Assembly: GCA_001600055.1 (NCBI GenBank)
Contig: BCIV01000010.1
Coordinates: forward strand, 248,001-312,000
Source of the DNA: Filobasidium wieringae
Taxonomy: Eukaryota; Basidiomycota; Tremellomycetes; Filobasidiales; Filobasidiaceae
Direction of reading: 5' to 3'
DNA: 64,000 bases
A program made the translations under genes and the position numbers. The notes beneath the pieces are model-generated. The model worked only from the letters and a program-made list of their open reading frames with translations, was not told the origin of the DNA and made no database searches. The stretch's first letter is position 1, and each line of letters opens with the position of its first letter. Shown here piece after piece: positions 56,402 to 64,000 of the stretch.

Positions 56402-59400
56402 CTTGAGCGAAACGACCGGATGTGGAGGAATGGGATGATGTTGAGACGTCTAGAACCAGAGTCGAACGTCCTCCTAGTAGAATCTGAGTCAACCCTCTGT
56501 GGTGGCTGATGGTTGATGGAGGATTACGCTTGTTGATTTTGTGCCGCGGGATCCCTCCGGACGGACCGCCGACCGAGGTCGTCAGGAAGGGTTGCCTGAC
56601 AAACGAGCCAACGTCACGGGATAGAGATTTCCCGATTGGGCCAAGTCGGGGCGTTCAAGGTGTGTGTGTAAGGGCGATGGTGGACAGACGACTAAACGTA
56701 TGTCTGTGGTAACGGAGTGAGGTGCGAGTGAGCGAGAGCAGGGAGGATGGAGTTCTGACCTGAAACGAAGCAATAGAATACGCGTGAACAAATGAATCCA
56801 TAGTCAGACCCCTTCATCCCACCCAAAAGGTCGCGTACCCATCTTCGGATCCGAGGGTCACCAGACTAAGCGCAGATGCCGGCATATATCACATGCGCTT
56901 TCCCGGGTTTGTCTCTTACCTCGCATGGTCATGATTCGAGCATGAAGGTTTCATGGCAGATCGCGAAATACAGCTACAGCTAGATCCCCTTGGCAATGGT
57001 CTAAAATGTCAAGAAGACGACGATGACGTACAGTGTGAATGGAACACATCTCGTTACATTTGGCTGCGTCGTTCGCTTCACCTCCCGCTGCAAAATCCCA
57101 CGGAACAACATCCGCTTGTTCGCTCGTACCTATGTACCACTCACGCAGTAACTAAAAAAACTACTCAGGACGACAAAGATCCGAATATCCCCTTCCATTC
57201 GCAGCGAGCTCCTAGCTCACATGAGATACGCGGACCAAAAACGGATGAACAAACAAAAACACTTCCCAAGCTTTCATCCCAAGCGATTCACAGCTTGAGT
57301 TCTGCGCCAAAGACCAGATCACTTCAAACCCCATGATGGTTCGGAGCCGCAAACGCCCAACTGAACCCTCACCTTCGGAGCGCTTCGTCTGGTTGCTCGG
57401 CGCGCGATCAAATGAAAAGGGTTGCCATTTGTAGATCCGCTTTCAAACTTTGTCTCACGACCACTATAATCTCTTTGTACCCCGTGATGAAATGGGAAAA
57501 CGACCAGAGATCGCCACGTTGCCACGTGATAATTGAACAGCCTCCTCTCTTTGTTTTGAATGTTTTGTTTTGATTCGTCCGCGGTCGTCCGGCTTCATCC
57601 TGAACCGAGCTGCATCAGTAAGGCGGGCGAAATGTGACAGATGGAGTTTCGTTCGGCAGGACGTTTTCGGTTTGGGCACGGGATCCGATCCTGGGAAATT
57701 CTCGGGATCGATCTGCCCATCCCCGCGAACGATAAGATCCAGACGATAGCTTCCTCTGTTGCTGCGTGAGATGCAAAATATGGAGAGAACGAATGAGGCA
57801 AGAAGAACGTTTTCATGTGTCCTTGTTCGTTCGCACGAACGTTATCCCCTTCCCGTGCCATCCAAAGTCATGGTCTAGCCCTGGATCTGGAACGGGGTCG
57901 TTCTTCTTGTGTGATTGTTATCGGTCGCATCGGCCATGATGATGCAAGACGACGATGATGATGATGATGGTGGTGATGATGGATGCTTCAGGGTGATGCC
58001 GAAGGTCCCATCCCCGGTGTGCCGGCACTAACTAATCCGCCTCCACCCTCAGCACGACCCGTCTCTCTCGTCTTTTCCCTTGGCTTGTTCTTGAGTCCGA
58101 TCAGCTCCCCCGCACGCATGTCATTTATCGCATCGCCAAAAATCGAAAGAAGGAACCACCGACAGGAAGGAATCGGTCCCTCTTTCTGGAGCCTTTGTCA
58201 TCGACAAGGGAGAAACGTTCTAGCCTTGGAACGACGGATATTCTCTGGCTCAAACGAGAACGTAAACGTATACGGAATCCCCTTCGCTCGCTGTTTTTAC
58301 ACTTTCCACTTTCCGGATATCCATTCCATGTGGAACAAAGAGGGCGCCGAGGAAGGCTATGTGCGCAGGCTGTAACTCAAGGTTTGAAACAGAGCTTGTT
58401 GGGACGGTTACATTTCGATGACTGGTAGCCAAGCTAGCAAGCAAGGTAAGGCAGGGCAAGGGATGTGTAGTTGTAAGGGAGATGATGCTACATCGCATAT
58501 GATACTCTCACTCCACCATTGATCCTTCAATCCTTCGTATCAACTTCGCCTCTCCTCCCATATCTTGTCCTTACATCCTTTCGACGGGTCCTTGCGGGAA
58601 TCCAGATCACCGGAAGGTAAAAATCTCCCTTTCCCCCATCCTTCCCTCGAAAGAACGACGACAAAGAGCAACAACAAGATCACATCAAGCCTTCAGCCAC
58701 ACGAACCACGGGGATCTGCCATTCCGTCGGACAATCACGGGACAAAGGAGGCCCGTGCTTCTTGGGTTCTAGAGTGCGATTCGGTTCGATCCTGTGGGTG
58801 GGAAGAGGGGATCTACCCTTGAAACGCCTTCCACACTCTCATTCCCAGCCTCACCTGCAATCCCCAATCTCATTCTCACGTCTCTCACATCCAGTTCTGG
58901 CAACAACCTGAGGCCTGATTCCGATCAATCGTCATCCTCGATCACATCTTCACACAGAACACGTCAAGTCATCCCTGGGAGTCACCACACCACCGAATCA
59001 CAAAGTCCAATCATCGAAACCTTGAAAGTCATCACGAGAACGAAATCACGATCAAACAGGAATCGCTTCTCGTCAGAACAACCATCTGATTCTGGGAGTG
59101 ACCAACCCTAGCCCTTCCGAACCAAAGGACCACGCCTTTCCCCCCTTTCCTGTGTCACCCCGCTCGCCCGCGTGACCTTTCTGCGTCCCTTGAGCGTTTC
59201 AGGATCTTCTTTTTCTGGGAAGTGACAAGAACCGAGACATAAACGAGCGTGCAAGTCATCCGTATCCTGGAGCTAGAAGGTACAGCACGAGCTGCAGAGC
59301 GAGCCGATCAGATAGAACAAGCATCAACATTCCATCATCATCATCTCATCAAAGAAGATACCCAGCCAGAATCACGGGTAACCTTTGATTGCTACCGGAC

Positions 59401-60011
59401 CCATAACTCATATAACTCAGCTTTCGAGGTCGAGATACTAGATATACTAGATACTACTACTGTGGCAAGCTGGCATCTATATACGACGTACGACGTGGAC
59501 TCGCCGACATACTTCACAAAAAGGACACCCCGCTCTGCTGAGCTGACTTGCTCGACGAAACAACAATCAGCGCACAGACCAGACCGCAACATCACAGCAA
59601 TCGCTTTATCCGATTGAACATCTACCTTTGGTCGTCTGATCGAGTGTGAACGGACTGGAAAGAAGATCATCCATCCTCGATCGCCCACCTGCGTTTTGTC
59701 ATATCTCAGATTTCGGGTCCCCGATCTCAGACATATTGAGACAAGAACGTCAGGAATATAACAGACCGAGCTCCGTTAGCTCCGAGTTGATCTTTTACCT
59801 GAAACAAAGCTTCAAGGGGGAATTTGGGGCAGTCGTCCAAAGCGACTCGGACGATTGAAAAGGAAAAAGATTTTCGGACAACGTTTCGAGGCAGCCAATC
59901 TCCCTGCGACCAACGTATAACAACATACCGTCACTGTCGTGAAATACTCCATCTTGCCTCTTCGACTCCACATCAAGGACAGCCTCTCTTTCTCCTTATC
60001 ACTCACCGAGT
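56402..60011. promoter_or_regulatory. 3.6 kb gene-free leader upstream of the cyclin gene
   Basis: No coding frame in this stretch is convincing: all open frames are short, Ser/Arg/Pro-rich and lack homology. It holds the divergent promoter of the SNF2 gene and a very long presumptive 5' region of the cyclin. A CACGTG site is at 57533-57538, a (GAT)n repeat at 57935-57985, and GC-rich and CT-rich blocks are present. Upstream AUGs are frequent between 58000 and 60000. Confidence 0.45.
57935..57985. repeat. (GAT)n trinucleotide repeat
   Basis: Imperfect GATGATGAT... run, interrupted by GCAAGACGAC and GGTGGT. Not in an accepted coding frame. Confidence 0.7.
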
Positions 60012-61689
60012 ATGGATGGAGCAGCTTATTGGGACTCTCCCCTGTCCGGATTCGATTCGAGATACACCTTCGATTCGCACCCCTCTTCCGCCAGTCCTTG
60101 TTCCATCTCCGCGGCTCGTACGCCACCCGATTACATGTATCCTCCACCTGAAGCTCCATTGAGCTTTGGCGTGAAGGAAGAGGAGCGGGTCAAGCTGAAC
60201 TGGGTGGACTTTTATGCCGGTATGTAGAACGATGTGATGGTCGGTCGACGGACACATGAAATTGATCGACCTTGTTGTCCGTAGATATCCTGTGTCATCT
60301 CTGGTTCGGTCCTCTCGATCCACAGGAGATGTACCTTGGCTCAAACCACGCCTACCCTTCTTCCTCTTTTACACCTCATCTTTCCAACCTTCCTATCCCC
60401 ACGTCCCCATTCCGCAACTTTGTCCAAACGGTCATTAACACTACGGCCGTATCCGAAGCCGTCCTCATCCTCAGCCTGTGGTACGTGAACAAGATCAGGA
60501 GGAAGAACAAGTTCGCTCAGGCTGCAGCGGGGTCGGAATATCGATTATGTGCTACGGGGATGATGCTCGCGAACAAGTATCTGGATGACAACACTTATAC
60601 ATCCCGGACTTGGTCCAGCTTGACCAGTCTGCCTTTGCACGAGATGAACCTGATGGAGGTCGAATTTCTGGGAGCGTTGGAACATCGCGTGGGGATCACG
60701 GACGTGGATTATCTCAAGTGGACCGCTTACTTGAATACACTCGCTATGAGCATCAATGACCGGAACTCCATCCTACCCATCTCGATCGTCCCGCAAGACT
60801 TTCCGTTCACCTTCCAAGCACCTTACCCTTCACCCACATACAATTACATGCCTCCAGCTCCAGTATCGATCCGAGCCAGGTCTTCCTCGCCCTCACGCAA
60901 TCAAGCCAGACGGTTCACCCCTTACGACTACCCCGCTTTAAAGCAGACTGAAGGCTCATACATCCCTCCTCCCCAAGTTTCGACCAGGAAACGTTCGGCA
61001 GAGGAGAGCTTCATGGAGGATTCAAACCGATCGATCAGAAGAGTCAGGAGCAGTCAATACGACAACATCTCTCAGCAACCTCATCACCTCTTACCCGACG
61101 GACCGGCAGGATCAGCAAGGAGAAGGAGTTGGGTTGGGAACGGACCTTTTGTTTCGAGGGCGAGGAGGGGGGAAGGACAGCTTTTCGTTCCCCCTGGCCC
61201 TGGTTTTCAAAACTTTGGTCACCCGAACACGCCGATGGGTTATGTTCAAGATCAAGGATATTTACAGCAACCGTACAGTTATCAGATGAGTGAACAGCCT
61301 CGAGCTGAGGTAAGTCTGTTCGAGGTGGTCAAAAGTGATCATACGAGGATACTAAAACTTTGCATTACTGTCAGGATCTCGCTTTCTACACGTTGACCGC
61401 CTCACCGATCGAGGACGAATATCTGTACGAACATGATGACCATTACGCTAAATCGGGCAAACCCCGCATCATCCATCAAGGACAATATCAGACCGAACTA
61501 CCCAACGTTTACTACCCATCGTTACCCCCTATCGATGGATACCTACCCGAACTATCAGGATATCAGAACCAGACGCTTCCTTCCATCAAGGACATGTATA
61601 TGTTCCCTCCGGGAGGCGTCGATCATGCTATACCTCAACAATCGGGCTATCCCTCTTTGGCCGGATCAGTACCGGTCGACTCGTGGTGA
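60012..61689 (+). CDS. PHO80-like (Pcl family) cyclin
   Basis: Three exons (60012-60219, 60285-61309, 61375-61689) give 515 residues. The cyclin box lies between about residues 70 and 245: 'DILCHLWFGP', 'NFVQTVINTTAVSEAVLILS', 'LWYVNKIRRKNKFAQAAAGS', 'EYRLCATGMMLANKYLDDNT', 'TSLPLHEMNLMEVEFLGALE', 'VDYLKWTAYL'. The 'ANKYLDDNTYTxxxW' block is typical of PHO80/Pcl cyclins, which partner Pho85-type CDKs. The remaining C-terminal half is disordered, with basic patches ('SVRARSSSPSRNQARR'-like 'IRARSSSPSRNQARRFTPYD') and Tyr/Pro/Gln-rich sequence. Which Pcl it is cannot be fixed. The start ATG is the first in frame. Its very long upstream region suggests a regulated gene. Confidence 0.88.
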
Positions 61690-62199
61690 ATCACTACCAC
61701 GCCATGCTCGCCAGTTTCGCCCTCGGCAACGCAAATGCACATTTTACGAACTCCCATTATACACGACTGCACTTCCTCATGGAACCCCGGCCACCCATCA
61801 CCAAAAGAGATACCCTCGACCGTTACCGAATAATCGCCCCTAATGGATGACGCGGGCGAAAGATGTTCCAGCGCGAACCTTCTAGATTTCTTGTCCCTTT
61901 TGTATTGATCTGTCAAGAGACTCTGACACCCATGTAGCCATACCCGCATCGCATTGACACTCATATGCTCACTCAAGTTCATCCAGCTTACCGTGATTGT
62001 CTATCCCGGATATTGAGCGCTGCGAGAGTACGTTTCGAGCGTTGGAGCGGGGCCCCGCGATAACATCAGAGATCCTCTGTGCACGGAGCAACGTTCATTA
62101 GGCGTTTGAACTATGAATTACAGCTCGACTGATGCCTGACCGTCGACACTCAACAGCGCATCATGACACCAAGATCGTTCACATAGACTTCTCAACGAG
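61690..62199. promoter_or_regulatory. Gap between cyclin and Ser-rich protein genes
   Basis: 510 bases; cyclin 3' UTR and promoter of the next gene. No motif recognised. Confidence 0.4.
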
Positions 62200-63756
62200 A
62201 TGGACTTTTCAAACACCCGATCCGCTGGATTCGGGCGACATACAAATCAGCCGGCTGTGCCGGGGATCTTTGGTAATCTCCCTTCTCAACCCAACGATCA
62301 GCAAGCACAAGGATCTAACCCGTCCAATCACCTCAGTATATCAGGACCGGATGGTAGTAACGGCAGCAACAGCACGATCAACAATCGGCCTCGCTCTTCG
62401 TCCAACGTATCGACCTCTTTCCCTTCCTCTCACGACGCCTTTGGTCTTTCGGCTTCTCCTTCTGCGACGTCCCAATTGACCCGTGCGGCGAATCAGGCGA
62501 AACAACCTCATCCATGGGCTCAACCTGGTCCGAACGGGTATGGGCTGTATGGGACGGGTCATAATGCGACTCAGATGTCGGATACATCGTTCAATACGGT
62601 ATCAGGCAATCAATTCGCTCATGGTGTCTTGCCCACGTCTACCTTGCTGGGAGATCCGTATTTACGGATGAACAGACCTTCTGGGTTGTGCAACACTTGG
62701 GGAGAAGAGGATGCTGAGATCGAGGAAGGTTCGGTGGAAGAAGGAGGAAGGGTCGATGGTAATAACGATGTTGAACATTGGCGGAATACACTACATCCAC
62801 ATTCAGGAATCAGGAGATCGCACTCTTCATTCGCTTCCCTACCTGATCCGAAATCACCACCTCTGGACAATCATTATGGCAATGGCATTCATTTCGGAGT
62901 CCCATCGTCCTCGTCTTCCCGGATCTCTATGGCTTTGAGGAGAGTGTCGAGCGAGCACTCTGCCGTGAAGGATTCATCCGATTTGACCGCGAGTGATCCT
63001 GGTCGTCGACCTAGCTCTCTGCTCGGCAACAAATCGAACGAAACGATGAGTCATGGAGATTCCGAGATGATCACCCCTCGAAAGTCTGGATTTCCGTACG
63101 GGGCCGATCGTGGGAGGGAGAGCACGGGGAGCAGTATGGAAACCAGTCAGACGAGCGATCAAGGTCCTTCCCATCGAAAACCCTCTACCTCGAAGAAACA
63201 TCGCTCGGGAATGTTGGAACCCGGCTCGGGTCCTCAACCTCGACTGTTACCCGCGAACCTGAGGAAGACGTTGGCGGCCGATGCTAATCTAGGAATGCAA
63301 GAGATCCGTTCGGAAGCTCTGCTCCAGCGATTGATCCTGAGTAACCCGGAATCGCTGCCCATGACTCCGAGACCGTCGCGTCATGGGAGATTCCTCTCCA
63401 GCTTCTCCGATCGAGGCAGCGAGGGTAGTGAGTCGGGGGACGATGACGATGGGGATTCTTCGGACGAAGGTGGACCTTTCGAGGTGGACGATCTGCTTTC
63501 GCCCGGGACGGAAGATCACTCCGGGGTTCCAGGAGGGATGGATGTGGACATGTCCGTCCAGTCCAGCCCGTTCGCTTTCGACGCTCAATCGAACCGGACG
63601 CCCGGTCGGACGATACGTGGGACGAGCGGTTCTGGACGAAGAGCGTTGGCCAGTCGGGGTGGTTCGATGGGGGATGAACGAGGGGAAGGTAAACCGGGCA
63701 GTGCGAGGGGAAGCGATGTAGGTCCACCGATCTTCCGCTCGAGTGGTGATGATTGA
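62200..63756 (+). CDS. Unrecognised Ser/Gly-rich protein
   Basis: A single uninterrupted frame of 518 residues from ATG 62200, unusual here in having no intron. Nearly all of it is low-complexity and disordered (Ser, Gly, Pro, Asn), with acidic 'SEGSESGDDDDGDSSDEGG' near the end. One more ordered-looking patch, 'RLLPANLRKTLAADANLGMQ' followed by 'EIRSEALLQRLILSNPES', is the best candidate for a conserved motif. Many S/T-P sites (for example 'MITPRKS', 'LPMTPRPSRH') suggest phosphorylation by CDK/MAPK kinases. I do not recognise the family. It could be a regulatory protein next to the cyclin, but no functional link is shown. Confidence 0.65.
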   Translation: MDFSNTRSAGFGRHTNQPAVPGIFGNLPSQPNDQQAQGSNPSNHLSISGPDGSNGSNSTINNRPRSSSNVSTSFPSSHDAFGLSASPSATSQLTRAANQAKQPHPWAQPGPNGYGLYGTGHNATQMSDTSFNTVSGNQFAHGVLPTSTLLGDPYLRMNRPSGLCNTWGEEDAEIEEGSVEEGGRVDGNNDVEHWRNTLHPHSGIRRSHSSFASLPDPKSPPLDNHYGNGIHFGVPSSSSSRISMALRRVSSEHSAVKDSSDLTASDPGRRPSSLLGNKSNETMSHGDSEMITPRKSGFPYGADRGRESTGSSMETSQTSDQGPSHRKPSTSKKHRSGMLEPGSGPQPRLLPANLRKTLAADANLGMQEIRSEALLQRLILSNPESLPMTPRPSRHGRFLSSFSDRGSEGSESGDDDDGDSSDEGGPFEVDDLLSPGTEDHSGVPGGMDVDMSVQSSPFAFDAQSNRTPGRTIRGTSGSGRRALASRGGSMGDERGEGKPGSARGSDVGPPIFRSSGDD

Positions 63757-64000
63757 GAGCGAGCGCTGAGAACGACCGTACGACCAGGCGAGTAATAACG
63801 GACTGAACAACGATCCGATGGCATGGCGAGAAAGCCCCGTCTCGAGCGGTCGAACGACGAAACGAAAAGGTCAGTCCCGGTCCCTCTCTCCCCCAGTCCC
63901 CTCCATCTGACCCGATCTGATCCCCTCTCCCCCCCCCCCCTTCGTGCGGCAGCGGCATTCGACGAATCCCGATTCGAGCCGTACCATAAACGGCACCGTC
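63757..64000. other. Window end, non-coding
   Basis: 244 bases with no supported gene. Includes a run of 12 C at 63929-63940. Confidence 0.5.

Noticed and set aside
56953..57336. 127-codon plus-strand frame in the cyclin leader
   Set aside because: No recognisable motif, composition like random sequence, no splice-consistent continuation.
59249..59617. 122-codon frame just upstream of the cyclin
   Set aside because: Begins at a GTG, not an ATG, and has no family similarity; more likely part of the long 5' leader.
63284..63958. 224-codon minus-strand frame at the window end
   Set aside because: Arg/Ser/Pro-rich antisense of the Ser-rich protein gene; no start context or homology.
1..64000. 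CRISPR arrays, insertion sequences, LTR or DNA transposons
   Set aside because: No regularly spaced direct repeats, terminal repeats, transposase or reverse transcriptase motifs were seen on either strand.

Overview
The window looks like nuclear DNA of a basidiomycete fungus, most likely a Tremellomycete (Cryptococcus/Kwoniella-like yeast). Nearly every gene is broken by many short introns (about 40-90 nt, mostly GTRAGT donors, CTNA-type branch points, YAG acceptors). Intergenic gaps are short, GC is near 50%, and the products are typical basidiomycete housekeeping proteins. I saw no prokaryotic, viral or transposon gene. Species assignment is inference only.

Layout. 1-6.1 kb: mitochondrial ribosomal protein uL29m (+), DUF427 protein (-), double zinc-ribbon Auto_anti-p27 protein (-), and a prenylated ubiquitin-fold protein (+). 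6.4-15.3 kb: an unrecognised protein (-) divergent from a long golgin-like coiled-coil protein (+), then a large orphan gene with a PD-(D/E)xK-like motif (+), then a gene-poor stretch with tRNA-Ser(AGA) and a tRNA-like relic. 15.3-28.4 kb: GPI-anchored fasciclin protein (-), S10 serine carboxypeptidase (-), DOT1 H3K79 methyltransferase (+), and UBR1 N-recognin (+). 29.5-36 kb: BET double-bromodomain protein (+) and MET6 methionine synthase (+). 36-46.6 kb: membrane-anchored beta-lactamase-like hydrolase (+), DUF1748 protein (-), PIG-S/GPI17 (+), eIF3i (-), and a nitrilase (+). 47-51.5 kb: a RING protein with an expanded RING loop (+) and ETF-beta (+). 51.5-56.4 kb: SNF2/STH1-type remodeller (-). 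56.4-60 kb: a 3.6 kb gene-free leader, then a PHO80-like cyclin (+) and an unrecognised Ser-rich protein (+).

The genes do not form a biosynthetic cluster or operon-like system. Several neighbours share head-to-head promoters: p27/UBL, 6.4 kb orphan/golgin, carboxypeptidase/DOT1, DUF1748/PIG-S and eIF3i/nitrilase. Three chromatin regulators (DOT1, BDF1-like, SNF2-like) and two ubiquitin ligases lie within about 35 kb, which I read as chance.

The most distinctive signal is gene architecture. Phase-consistent splicing requires microexons of 3, 6, 8, 13, 14, 19 and 20 nt. One 6-nt exon carries the catalytic histidine of the carboxypeptidase, and one first coding exon consists of only the ATG of eIF3i. 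All exon borders were read by eye from splice signals, frame continuity and family conservation; none is supported by transcript data here.
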